Positions 16,372-24,052 of a stretch of 64,000 nt of DNA are shown in pieces (position 1 is the first letter of the stretch; every line of letters begins with the position of its first letter). Source of the DNA: an uncultured Actinomycetes bacterium (GTDB taxonomy: Bacteria; Actinomycetota; Acidimicrobiia; Acidimicrobiales; SZUA-35). Under the pieces are notes generated by a model. That model was given only the letters and a program-made list of their open reading frames with translations. It made no database searches and was not told the DNA's origin. The position numbers and the translations under genes were made by a program. Location: NCBI GenBank assembly GCA_902826025.1, contig CADEDH010000003.1:91777-155776 (forward strand). The letters are read 5' to 3'.

Positions 16372-16433
16372 GGGCTCACGCTAGCCGCTGGAACGACAAG
16401 CGTGTTGCCAGAAGGGCCGGGACCGCCGTGGGA

Positions 16434-17210
16434 TCAGCTGACGGCCTTGCGCACCCTGCGGAGGAGGCCGTCGAAGGTGTCGGTGAGACCCTTGGCCTGA
16501 GAGCCGAACGAGTGGATCGGGGCCCGCTCGTGATGGGCCTGGTTGATCACCACCCGCTGGGGGATGTGGGGCGACCAGACGCTCTTCGATCCCACCATCT
16601 TCTTCAGCTCGTCGATCCGCTCCCGGGCCGCCGACGACACGGCCGGCACCCGGTTGAGCACGACACCGGCGAGGTCGAGCGAGGGATTGTCGGCCGACCA
16701 CACCTCTTCGATCAGATCGAGGACCGGGGCCACGCCCCGGAGGCCGAAGATCGACGGCTCGACCACCAGCAACGCCCCCTTGGCCGCCGCCAGGCCGTTG
16801 ACGGTGTTCAGGCCCAGTGAGGGGGCGCAGTCGATGACCACCAGGTCGAAGCCATCGGTCACGCCCTTGAGGGCCCGGGCCAGCCGGCGCCGGCTGGCCG
16901 CCGCCCGGGGATCGGCATCCCGCTCGGTGAGGTCACCCGAGGCGGGCAGCAGCCACACGTCGTCCCCCCACCCCGACGGCACGATGATGTCGGCGGCGGA
17001 ACCGGACTTGTCGGCCCGCAACGCATCACCGGTGCCGAGATTGCTGACCGAGGGGTCCACCCCCAGGGCCCAGGTGGCGTTGGCCTGGGGATCGAGATCC
17101 ACCACCAGCACCCTGGTGCCGGAGGCCCAGGCGGCCGAGGCCAGCCCGAGCGTCATCGTCGTCTTCCCGACGCCGCCCTTTTGATTGAGGATCGCAACCG
17201 ATCTCGACAT
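16434..17210 (-). CDS. ParA/Soj-like ATPase without partner ParB
   Basis: A 258-residue deviant-Walker ATPase that positions cargo or DNA. ATG 17210 begins MSRSVAILNQKGGVGKTTMT, holding the KGGVGKTT Walker A at residues 11-18. VLVVDLDPQANATWALG is the A' box and DLVVIDCAPSLGLNTVNGL the Walker B. No ParB or parS is nearby. The neighbours are instead a membrane coiled-coil protein upstream and a membrane surface protein downstream, all on the minus strand. It is therefore more likely an orphan ParA that positions an envelope complex than the chromosome segregation ParA. Confidence 0.85.
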   Translation of the reverse strand: MSRSVAILNQKGGVGKTTMTLGLASAAWASGTRVLVVDLDPQANATWALGVDPSVSNLGTGDALRADKSGSAADIIVPSGWGDDVWLLPASGDLTERDADPRAAASRRRLARALKGVTDGFDLVVIDCAPSLGLNTVNGLAAAKGALLVVEPSIFGLRGVAPVLDLIEEVWSADNPSLDLAGVVLNRVPAVSSAARERIDELKKMVGSKSVWSPHIPQRVVINQAHHERAPIHSFGSQAKGLTDTFDGLLRRVRKAVS

Positions 17211-17313
17211 AGGCCGCCTATCTTCGCATCGCGAGACGCAGTACGCCACCACCCCTACCGGGTGGCGGCGCGGCAGCAGGCGGCCAGCCCGGGACCGAGT
17301 CCACGTGGTGGAA

Positions 17314-17796
17314 TCAGTGGGCGAACTGCCCAGCGGCCTCCGAGCCTGTCATGCGGCGGCGATCGTCGGCCGGCCGGAGGTTGATGACGGGGGCGCTGTA
17401 GCTCGACTCGAGCAGGCCCTGGAGGCGGGCGATCTCAGCCTCGTGCTCGTCCCGCTTGCGGCGGGCGGCCGTCAAGGCACCATCGGCCCGGGCGATCAGG
17501 GTGCGCAGGCTGGCGATCTCAGCCTGCAGCTCGGCGTTCTGCTGCATCAGCTCGTTCTCGGACGGGATTGCACTGGGAGGGCGACGGTCGGTGGCGCCGG
17601 TGCGGGCCTCCTGCTTCTCCCCGGATCGGTAGGCGAACAGGTCGTTCACCGCCTGGGTTCGCTGCCTCTCGATCTTCTTACGGCTCTCGATGAGCTTCTT
17701 GATCGTCTTCTGATGGCGCCGGTCCAGCAGCCAGACGAAGAAGCATCCGACGAGGATTCCGATAGCCGCCCCAATAGCAAGTTGTCCCAAATCCAT
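17314..17796 (-). CDS. Membrane-anchored coiled-coil protein
   Basis: The 160-residue protein begins at ATG 17796 with one N-terminal helix (LAIGAAIGILVGCFFVWLL). Two charged heptad-rich stretches follow: RRHQKTIKKLIESRKKIERQ near residue 28 and ENELMQQNAELQAEIASLRT near 85, continuing to HEAEIARLQGLLESS. It resembles small DivIVA/EzrA-like or YtxH-like scaffold proteins in shape only. It is encoded just before the ParA-like gene, which could use it as membrane anchor or cargo. No family is recognised. Confidence 0.7.
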   Translation of the reverse strand: MDLGQLAIGAAIGILVGCFFVWLLDRRHQKTIKKLIESRKKIERQRTQAVNDLFAYRSGEKQEARTGATDRRPPSAIPSENELMQQNAELQAEIASLRTLIARADGALTAARRKRDEHEAEIARLQGLLESSYSAPVINLRPADDRRRMTGSEAAGQFAH

Positions 17797-17931
17797 GTGT
17801 TTCCAACTCCGCCGTTGGTCTGTGGTGCAGGTGAAACTGCCCAAACCCGCACCCGTGGGTACCACCGGAATCGTAACGATGTCGAACTATCTTGTCTATC
17901 GACACAGCAACGCGGTGGTTGTTCACCCTGG

Positions 17932-17960
17932 AGCTTACGTACGTCGTAATGTAAATGCAA
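17932..17960 (-). promoter_or_regulatory. Candidate sigma-70-type promoter for the coiled-coil/ParA genes
   Basis: On the minus strand TTGCAT (17960-17955) and TAAGCT (17937-17932) are separated by 17 bases, a good -35/-10 arrangement, in the most AT-rich stretch nearby. It would start a leader of about 130 bases before ATG 17796. Confidence 0.4.
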
Positions 17961-18038
17961 TGATGACCCCCTGATCAGGCGGCTGGTCGCCCACCCCGGA
18001 CGGGTGGGAAACGACACCCAGGCCGGGTCCGCGTCGGA

Positions 18039-18170
18039 GTTCGCCGAAGGCGAACTCCAGGAACCCGAAGGGTTCCCTCCCGGACGTTCGCCGAAGGCGA
18101 ACTCCAGGAACCCGAAGGGTTCCCTCCCGGACGTTCGCCGAAGGCGAACTCCAGGAACCCGAAGGGTTCC
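18039..18170. repeat. Tandem 47-base palindromic repeats (2.8 copies)
   Basis: Units start at 18039, 18086 and 18133. Each carries two perfect hairpins with GAA loops, GTTCGCC-GAA-GGCGAAC and GGAACCC-GAA-GGGTTCC, joined by CTCCCGGAC or CTCCA spacers. The second stem has the same arms as the first stem of the 65-base repeats near 15.0 kb, with GAA replacing TCC. The array ends just before the M50 start and would form stems in its leader. Confidence 0.9.
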
Positions 18171-18185
18171 CCTAGCCTGGGAGGC

Positions 18186-18971
18186 GTGCAACCGACTTAC
18201 CCGGTGCAGAACCGGGCCCCGGCAGTGGGCGTTCGCCCGAGCCCGATCTTCCTCGTCGTCGTGGCCGCCACCGTGGTCGGAGCCTGGCTGTGCGCCACCG
18301 AGGCGGTACGGGCCGGGGTGGCCGTGTTCGTGTTCGTGGTGGCGGGCTGGGTCCTGTCGCTGATCCTCCACGAGTTCGCCCACGCCTTCGTGGCCTGGCG
18401 GGGCGGCGACCACAGCATCCCGGCCCGGGGCTACCTCACCCTCGATCCCCGGAAGTACACCGATCCGATCACCTCGATCGCCCTTCCCCTGCTGTTCGTG
18501 GTGATGGGAGGGTTCGGGTTGCCCGGCGGAGCGGTGTGGATCAACCGGGGGGCGCTACGGAGCCGGACGCGGGCCAGCCTGGTGTCGCTGGCGGGGCCGG
18601 CCGTGAACCTGGCCGTGGCCGCGGCCTGCCTGGTCCCGCTGTCGGCCGGCGTGGTCGGCCCCGACCGTCCCGTGCTCGAGGTGGGGCTGGCCTTCCTCGG
18701 CTTCCTCCAGGTGGCGGCGTTCGTGCTCAACATGTTGCCCTTCCCCGGTCTCGACGGCTTCGGGGCACTCGAGCCCTACCTCCCCGCTCCCCTGCTCAAG
18801 GCTCTGGCCCCCGTCCGGCGTTGGGGCCTGCTGATCCTGATCGGCGTGCTGTTCTACTTCCAGCCGGCCAACGACCTCTTCTGGAGCACGATCCTGGGCG
18901 TCATCGACGCCTTCGACATCAACCACGACCTCGTCCGCCAGGGGTTCCGCCTGTTCCGCTTCTGGGAATAA
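18186..18971 (+). CDS. M50-family membrane metalloprotease
   Basis: A 261-residue site-2-protease-like integral membrane protein. The zinc motif HEFAH is at residues 62-66 within SLILHEFAHAFVAWRGGDH, and the third ligand is in NMLPFPGLDGFGALEPYLP near residue 182. At least five hydrophobic helices are visible. This is the short actinobacterial M50 form without PDZ domain. Such enzymes cut transmembrane substrates (for example anti-sigma factors), but no partner is encoded nearby. The start is GTG 18186, immediately after the 47-base repeat array. Confidence 0.88.
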   Translation: MQPTYPVQNRAPAVGVRPSPIFLVVVAATVVGAWLCATEAVRAGVAVFVFVVAGWVLSLILHEFAHAFVAWRGGDHSIPARGYLTLDPRKYTDPITSIALPLLFVVMGGFGLPGGAVWINRGALRSRTRASLVSLAGPAVNLAVAAACLVPLSAGVVGPDRPVLEVGLAFLGFLQVAAFVLNMLPFPGLDGFGALEPYLPAPLLKALAPVRRWGLLILIGVLFYFQPANDLFWSTILGVIDAFDINHDLVRQGFRLFRFWE

Positions 18972-18975
18972 GGGG

Positions 18976-19818
18976 TCACCCGGCCAGGAAGCGTTCGATG
19001 ACGTCGGCCACGGCGTCGGCGTCGTTGGAGCCGATGACCTCGGTGGCGACGGCCCTCGTGTCGTCGGGGGCGTGGGCCATGGCGTAGGACCGGCCGGCCC
19101 AGGCCAGCATGGCGACGTCGTTGTGGTTGTCGCCGAAGGCGGCCACCTCGGCCGGGGAGATCCCGAGGTCGTCGGCCAGGTGCCCGAGAGCGGTGGCCTT
19201 GGTGACGAGGCCGGCCGACAGCTCGATGAACGACAGGCCCGAGTACGTGGGTACGGCCTCGCCGTCGACCACGGAGGCCACGGCCTGGTACAGCTCGTCC
19301 ACCGTCCGCTCGGGGCTGAACACCAACAGCTTCTGGACCCGGCGGTCCACAGTGTCGGCCAGCGAGGTGGTGGGGGCACCCGCCGGCATCTGGGGCACCA
19401 CCCGCTCGAAGCCGGGTTCGTAGGCCACGTCGTCCTCGAACTCCACAGCGAAGCCGGCGTCGGGCAAGACGTCGCGCACGGCGCCGATGAGGTGGCGGAC
19501 CTCGGCCGGGTCGAGCCAGAAGCCCCGGATCAGCTCGGCCCGCCCGGCGTGCCAGGTGACCGAGCCGTTGGCGAAGACCCAGTGATGGACGAACGGCAGC
19601 TCGGCGATCACGTCACCGGTCACCATCCGGGGGCGCCCGGTGGCCGGGACCACCTCGATGCCGGCTTCCTGGGCGGCCAGCAGGACGGCCCGCACCCGGG
19701 GGGCGAGCGAGCCGTCGGAGCGCAGCAGGGTCCCGTCGAGATCGGTGGCGATCATCCGCACTGGCTCCGGCGGGGCGGGGGCGGGCAGGATCGACGGCGG
19801 TCGGTAGGCGTCGCTCAC
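18976..19818 (-). CDS. Cof-type HAD hydrolase
   Basis: A 280-residue haloacid-dehalogenase-fold phosphatase of the Cof/type IIB class. Motif I is MIATDLDGTLLRSDG (nucleophile Asp, residues 22-36), motif II VVPATGRP, and motif III/IV VTKATALGHLADDLG and AFGDNHNDVAMLAWAG. A cap domain occupies roughly residues 95-200. Family members dephosphorylate sugar phosphates or cofactors such as PLP and FMN. The GTG start overlaps the stop of the PLP-dependent decarboxylase, so they are coupled. Confidence 0.88.
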   Translation of the reverse strand: MSDAYRPPSILPAPAPPEPVRMIATDLDGTLLRSDGSLAPRVRAVLLAAQEAGIEVVPATGRPRMVTGDVIAELPFVHHWVFANGSVTWHAGRAELIRGFWLDPAEVRHLIGAVRDVLPDAGFAVEFEDDVAYEPGFERVVPQMPAGAPTTSLADTVDRRVQKLLVFSPERTVDELYQAVASVVDGEAVPTYSGLSFIELSAGLVTKATALGHLADDLGISPAEVAAFGDNHNDVAMLAWAGRSYAMAHAPDDTRAVATEVIGSNDADAVADVIERFLAG

Positions 19819-21242
19819 GGGGCCGCCGTTTTCGCAGCCGCCTGCTGCATCAGCTCCCACAGCGCTTCGACATGATGGCGCTCTGTCTGCTCCACGCCGA
19901 TCGACACCCGCACCATCCAGCTCCCGTCGAGCTGCGACCGGGTGACGTAGGCCCGGCCCGAGTCGTTCACGGCGTCGCACCAGGCGGCGGTGTGCGCCTC
20001 CAGGGCATCGCCGGTCACGCCCGCCGGACGGTGGCGCACACACACGGTCTGCAGGGTCACCGGGGCCACCAGCTCCCAGTCGGGGGCCGCCGTCACCTGC
20101 TCCTCCAGCCAGTTGGCGTTGGCCAGGTCGCGCCGGATGCGGTCCCGGATGGCGTCCACCCCGTCGAGACGGAGATGGAACCACAGCTTGAGGGCCCGGA
20201 ACCGGCGACCCAGGGGGATGCCCCAGTCCCGGTACTGCACCACCTCGCCGTCGGCGTTGGACTGCAGGTAGCTGGGGTTGGTCGACATCACCCGCACGAG
20301 ATGCTGGACGTCGCGCACGAAGAACAGGGAGGTGTCGAGGATGGTGCCCATCCACTTGTGGGGGTTCCAGCTCAGCGAATCGGCGCCTTCCACCCCCTCC
20401 CACAGGGGGCGGTACTCCTCCAGCAACATGGCCGAGCCGGCCATGGCGGCGTCCACGTGAACCCAGGCTCCGTGCTCGGCGGCGGCCGCCACCACCTCGG
20501 TGATGGGATCGACGGCCGTCGTGCCGGTGGTGCCGACGGTGGCCACCACGGCGGCCGGGGTGCGGCCGGCGGCCACGTCAGCCGCCATGGCCCGACGCAG
20601 GTCGGCCACGTCAAGGGCCCGGGTGACGGGCACGTCGGCCACGATCCGGAGGTGGTCGCTGCCGTAGCCGGCGAGCAGGGCCGCCTTGCGCACCGACGAA
20701 TGCGACTGGGCGGTGGCGTAGACCACCGGGGCCGAGCCGTGGGTGGACAGCCCGCCCCGGGCCTGGGAGTGGTCGGTGGCCCGTTCCCGGGCCGCCAGCA
20801 GGGCCACCAGACAGGCGGTGGAGGCGGTGTCGTGGATCGTGCCGTGCCAGGCGTCGGACAGCCCGGTGAGCTGACGAAGCCAGTCGACCACCACCTCCTC
20901 CACCTCGGTGAGAGCGGGGCAGCTTTCCCACGAGATGCCGAACGTGCCCAGGCCCGACGACGCGATGTCGCCCAGCACCGAGGCCAACGAGGCGTTCGAC
21001 GGGAACCAGCCGTAGTGCATGGGGTGCTGGGCCAGGAAGGCGCCGGGCACCACCACCCGGTCGAGGTCGGCCAGGAGATCGTCGATGGTGGCCAGGCCGG
21101 CGGGAGGTTCGGCGGGGAGGGCGGCGGCCACTTCACCCGGCTTGACCTGGGCCTTCACCGGGCGGGATTCGATCTGGCGGCGATAGTCGGCGATCCAGTC
21201 GATCAGCTGGTGGCCGGCCTGTCGGAACTCGTCAGGGGTCAT
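19815..21242 (-). CDS. Aromatic-L-amino-acid decarboxylase family (group II PLP)
   Basis: The 475-residue protein is a group II PLP decarboxylase like DOPA/tryptophan/tyrosine decarboxylase. It begins MTPDEFRQAGHQLIDWIADY, the family's usual start. HPMHYGWFPSNASLASVLGD is the substrate-pocket block, VVYATAQSHSSVRKAALLAG holds the PLP-stacking His, WVHVDAAMAGSAMLLEEYR the PLP Asp, and SLSWNPHKWMGTILD the Schiff-base lysine. It would give an aromatic amine (tryptamine, tyramine or phenethylamine). The kynurenine genes 8 kb away also consume tryptophan, but a link is inference. Confidence 0.92.
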   Translation of the reverse strand: MTPDEFRQAGHQLIDWIADYRRQIESRPVKAQVKPGEVAAALPAEPPAGLATIDDLLADLDRVVVPGAFLAQHPMHYGWFPSNASLASVLGDIASSGLGTFGISWESCPALTEVEEVVVDWLRQLTGLSDAWHGTIHDTASTACLVALLAARERATDHSQARGGLSTHGSAPVVYATAQSHSSVRKAALLAGYGSDHLRIVADVPVTRALDVADLRRAMAADVAAGRTPAAVVATVGTTGTTAVDPITEVVAAAAEHGAWVHVDAAMAGSAMLLEEYRPLWEGVEGADSLSWNPHKWMGTILDTSLFFVRDVQHLVRVMSTNPSYLQSNADGEVVQYRDWGIPLGRRFRALKLWFHLRLDGVDAIRDRIRRDLANANWLEEQVTAAPDWELVAPVTLQTVCVRHRPAGVTGDALEAHTAAWCDAVNDSGRAYVTRSQLDGSWMVRVSIGVEQTERHHVEALWELMQQAAAKTAAP

Positions 21243-21299
21243 CGAGCGAAGGCTACGCCGAAGTTGTATCTGCCCGGCCCGCGGGGCAGGGTGTGGACC

Positions 21300-22175
21300 A
21301 TGAGTAGCAACACCGAAGGGTTCGAACGGGTCGGCGTGGTGGGCGCCGGTCTCATGGGATCGGGCATCGCCGAGGTCTCGGCCCGGGCCGGGGCCGACGT
21401 CATCGTCGTGGAGGAGAACCCGGTGGCGGCCGAGGCGGGCCGGGCCCGCATCGAGAAGTCGCTGATGCGGGCGGCCGACGCCGGCAAGCTCCCGTTGGGC
21501 GAGGCCGAGTCGGCCCTCCAGCGGCTGACCTTCAGCACCGACCTGGCCGACCTGGCCAACCGCCAGCTCGTGATCGAGGCCATAATCGAAGACGAGGGGG
21601 CGAAGACGTCCCTGTTCCAGTCGGTCGACAAGGTGCTGGAAGACCCCGACGCCGTGCTGGCCTCGAACACCTCGTCGATCCCGATCATGAAGCTGGCCAT
21701 GGTGACGGGCCGGCCGGGCAACGTGATCGGCATCCACTTCTTCAACCCGGTGCCGGTGCTGCAGCTGGTGGAGCTGGTGATCTCGCTCCACACCCAGCCG
21801 AGCACGATCGAGCGGGCCGAGGCGTTCGCCACCCGGCAGCTGGGCAAGCGGGCCATCCACTCCAAGGACCGGGCCGGCTTCATCGTCAACGCCCTGCTGA
21901 TCCCCTACATCTTGTCGGCCATCCGCATGTTCGAGTCCGGCTTCGCCTCCAAGGAGGACATCGACCAGGGCATGGTCACCGGGTGCGCCCACCCCATGGG
22001 CCCTCTGGCCCTGGCCGACCTGATCGGGCTCGACACCACCATGGCCGTGGCTGAGAGCCTGTACGACGAGTTCCGCGAGCAGCTCTACGCCCCGCCTCCC
22101 CTGCTCGCCCGCATGGTCGAAGCCGGCCTCCTCGGCCGCAAGACCGGCCGCGGCTTCTACGACTACAGCAGCTGA
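21300..22175 (+). CDS. 3-hydroxybutyryl-CoA dehydrogenase
   Basis: A 291-residue NAD(P)-dependent 3-hydroxyacyl-CoA dehydrogenase, of the single-function PaaH/Hbd type used in butyrate, PHB or beta-oxidation chemistry. The Rossmann motif is VGVVGAGLMGSGIAEVSARA at residues 10-29. LASNTSSIPIMKLAM and IGIHFFNPVPVLQLVELV carry the catalytic Ser and His. The helical domain has KDRAGFIVNALLIPYILSAI and HPMGPLALADLIGLD. It diverges from the decarboxylase across 57 bases, with no strong ribosome site at ATG 21300. Confidence 0.94.
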   Translation: MSSNTEGFERVGVVGAGLMGSGIAEVSARAGADVIVVEENPVAAEAGRARIEKSLMRAADAGKLPLGEAESALQRLTFSTDLADLANRQLVIEAIIEDEGAKTSLFQSVDKVLEDPDAVLASNTSSIPIMKLAMVTGRPGNVIGIHFFNPVPVLQLVELVISLHTQPSTIERAEAFATRQLGKRAIHSKDRAGFIVNALLIPYILSAIRMFESGFASKEDIDQGMVTGCAHPMGPLALADLIGLDTTMAVAESLYDEFREQLYAPPPLLARMVEAGLLGRKTGRGFYDYSS

Positions 22176-22208
22176 CCCACCGCCCTCCCTCCCCCACCGC
22201 TTCACGAC

Positions 22209-22279
22209 CTGCGTCGCGATTGTCGCGCTGAGCGCGCTCGTCGCGTCACGGTTCGAACTGAGCCGCGATTGTCGCGACC
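22209..22279. repeat. Left copy of a repeat flanking the AbiEi/DUF559 gene
   Basis: From 22209 the sequence holds CTGCGTCGCGATTG, an AGCGCGCT core and TCGCGTCACGGTT, then a second CGCGATTGTCGCGACC. The element CGCGA-TTG-TCGCG, a perfect 5-base hairpin with three-base loop, occurs twice. A diverged copy lies at 23329-23397 on the other side of the gene. Confidence 0.65.
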
Positions 22280-22383
22280 ACTGCCGGGGGTCGCAGCTAC
22301 GGTGACCCCCAGCAGCGGCCCCCGATACCGCAGCACTCGCACCTCGATGTGCCGGCAGACGCCTACCCGCAGTGGAGGCACCC

Positions 22384-23316
22384 GTGAACCCGACCGAGGT
22401 CGACGCCACGATTCTCACCATGGCCGCCCAACACGGCATGGTCCTGACCAAACGGCAGCTCGAGGCCGCAGGTGTAAGCCGCTCCCAGATTCATCGCAGG
22501 GTCGGACGGTTGCTCGCCTCACTGTCTGACGGCGTCTACGCCATTGGCCCGATCACTGATGACGTGCGTCTCCGGGGTGCGTTGGTGGCGCTCCCTCAGG
22601 CTGTCATCTCGCACGGGACCGCCGGGTTACGGCACGGACTGTCGGCGCTGCCGAGCTCCGACGAGATCTCGGTGCTCCTGTCGGGCCAGCGCACACGACG
22701 CCAGATCGACGGCGTGGACATCCACTTCACTCGCTGGCTTCCGGTGATGGATATGACCCTGGTGGCCGGCCTACGGGTGACGACCGTGGAACGAACGTTG
22801 TGCGACTTGTCGATCCGATACCCGGTGAGCCGCCTTCGCCATCTGATCGAGCGGGCCATCCTCGACCGCCTGACCACTACCACGGCAATGCAGGCCTGCC
22901 TTCTCGGCTGGTGCCGCCGAGGTCGACCGGGCTCGGCATCGTTGCGCCGCGCTGGCGAGCTCCTTCTCGACAGCCAGCCCGTGCCAAGGTCGGAACTCGA
23001 ACGGCGGGCAGCGGCCCTGTTCCGGCGGGCACATCTGCCACCCTGGGTCGAGCAGTACCGCCCACCCTGGTACGACGGGATCCGGGGGGTGGTCGACATC
23101 GCCTGGCCCGAGGCCCGCTTGATCGTGGAGCTCGACGGGCGCCGGTGGCACGCCACGACACAGGCTCATGTCGAGGACCGGCGCCGCGACCGCCTGGCGG
23201 CGGAGCACAACTGGCTCACACTCCGCTTCGGCTGGCAGGAGATCGTGGAACGCCCTGATCTCGTGGTCGACGAATGTCGAGCAGCCCGGCGATCCCGACT
23301 GCAGACCGCCGATTGA
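22384..23316 (+). CDS. AbiEi-like N-terminal plus DUF559 nuclease-like protein
   Basis: The 310-residue protein starts at GTG 22384, five bases after GGAGG. Its first 70 residues (AAQHGMVLTKRQLEAAGVSR onward, then LLASLSDGVYAIG) form the winged-helix start of the AbiEi antitoxin family. The last 100 residues are a DUF559/Vsr-type restriction-endonuclease-like domain with GVVDIAWPEARLIVELDGRR, HVEDRRRDRLAAEHNW and LTLRFGWQEI. This two-part architecture is frequent in actinobacteria, usually without a toxin partner, and none is present here. Related palindromic repeats flank the gene. It may act in DNA repair or defence; the function is unproven. Confidence 0.85.
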   Translation: MNPTEVDATILTMAAQHGMVLTKRQLEAAGVSRSQIHRRVGRLLASLSDGVYAIGPITDDVRLRGALVALPQAVISHGTAGLRHGLSALPSSDEISVLLSGQRTRRQIDGVDIHFTRWLPVMDMTLVAGLRVTTVERTLCDLSIRYPVSRLRHLIERAILDRLTTTTAMQACLLGWCRRGRPGSASLRRAGELLLDSQPVPRSELERRAAALFRRAHLPPWVEQYRPPWYDGIRGVVDIAWPEARLIVELDGRRWHATTQAHVEDRRRDRLAAEHNWLTLRFGWQEIVERPDLVVDECRAARRSRLQTAD

Positions 23317-23328
23317 CGACCGCGATCA

Positions 23329-23397
23329 CCGCGACCCAGTTCGTTCTGCGCTGCGATTGACTCGCCCAGCGCGCTATTCGCGACACGGTTGAGTGAG
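23329..23397. repeat. Right copy of the repeat flanking the AbiEi/DUF559 gene
   Basis: CCGCGATCACCGCGACC comes first, then from 23346 CTGCGCTGCGATTGACTCGC, AGCGCGCT and TTCGCGACACGGTTGAG. The second part aligns with the left copy over about 50 bases with scattered changes, in the same orientation. The two sub-elements appear in reversed order relative to the left copy. Confidence 0.6.
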
Positions 23398-23414
23398 TCG
23401 AGTGAGGCTGAGGG

Positions 23415-24002
23415 TCAGAAGAGGGGGGAGTCGGAGGTGGGTTTGTCGGCGTCGATCAGGCGACGGGCGCTGCCCACCCAGTCGTCGCGCTCGATGCGGC
23501 CGGGGAAGGCGGCGATGGCCGACGTGAGTTGGTCGATCTCGGTTTTGGTGAGATTGGCCAGTTGCTCGAAGGAGTGGATGCCCTGCTCGTTCAGCGAACG
23601 CTCCATCACCGGCCCGATGCCCTTGATCCGCTTGAGATCGTCGCGGCGACCACTGCCGTTGCCGTTGGTGGCGCCGGGGGCCGCCACCGGCGCCGGCTCC
23701 GCCGCCGGCGGGTCGACCACGATCGACAGCACGGGCGAACCCTCGGCCAGGGCCGGGGAGGGGGCAGCCGACGGGGCGTCGGCGGGACGCGTGTCGGTCA
23801 GGTCGATCACCGGCTCGGGCTCCTGGATCGACGTGAGCCGCAGCCGCAACCGATCCGACGCGGCCTCACCTTCCAGCCGCTGCCGGCTGATCTCGGCCCG
23901 GTCCTTGCGCTGTCGCCACTGCCACAGAGCCAGCCCCAGCGAGAGGCCAGCGAGAAATGCCGGAAGCCATGACCGGACGGTCCTGTTCGTGGGGGGGTGC
24001 AC
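23415..24002 (-). CDS. Membrane-anchored helix-hairpin-helix protein
   Basis: A 195-residue protein from GTG 24002, with GGA eight bases upstream. One N-terminal helix (WLPAFLAGLSLGLALWQWR) anchors it. A charged stalk and Pro/Ala linker follow. The C-terminal 70 residues form a double helix-hairpin-helix domain: DDLKRIKGIGPVMERSLNEQ, then IHSFEQLANLTKTEIDQLTS and IERDDWVGSARRLI. The same domain is seen fused to ribosomal protein L21 or NuoE in other bacteria. It could bind DNA or protein at the membrane. Function unknown. Confidence 0.75.
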   Translation of the reverse strand: MHPPTNRTVRSWLPAFLAGLSLGLALWQWRQRKDRAEISRQRLEGEAASDRLRLRLTSIQEPEPVIDLTDTRPADAPSAAPSPALAEGSPVLSIVVDPPAAEPAPVAAPGATNGNGSGRRDDLKRIKGIGPVMERSLNEQGIHSFEQLANLTKTEIDQLTSAIAAFPGRIERDDWVGSARRLIDADKPTSDSPLF

Positions 24003-24052
24003 TCGTAGGTTCCTTTCCGCCAGGCCGGGCAGGGCCAGCGGGCCGCTCTCCG

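Larger units (their letters stand above)
17797..18185. other. Divergent intergenic region with promoter and repeats
   Basis: This 389-base gap lies between the leftward coiled-coil gene and the rightward M50 protease. It contains a candidate minus-strand promoter (17932-17960), an unusually AT-rich stretch around 17940-17965, and 2.8 tandem 47-base palindromic repeats (18039-18170) ending 15 bases before the protease start. I see no gene in it. Confidence 0.6.

Noticed and set aside
16434-17210. Chromosome origin/parABS region
   Set aside because: A ParA-like gene is present, but there is no parB, no parS-like 16-base palindrome, no gidB, rpmH, dnaA or DnaA boxes nearby.
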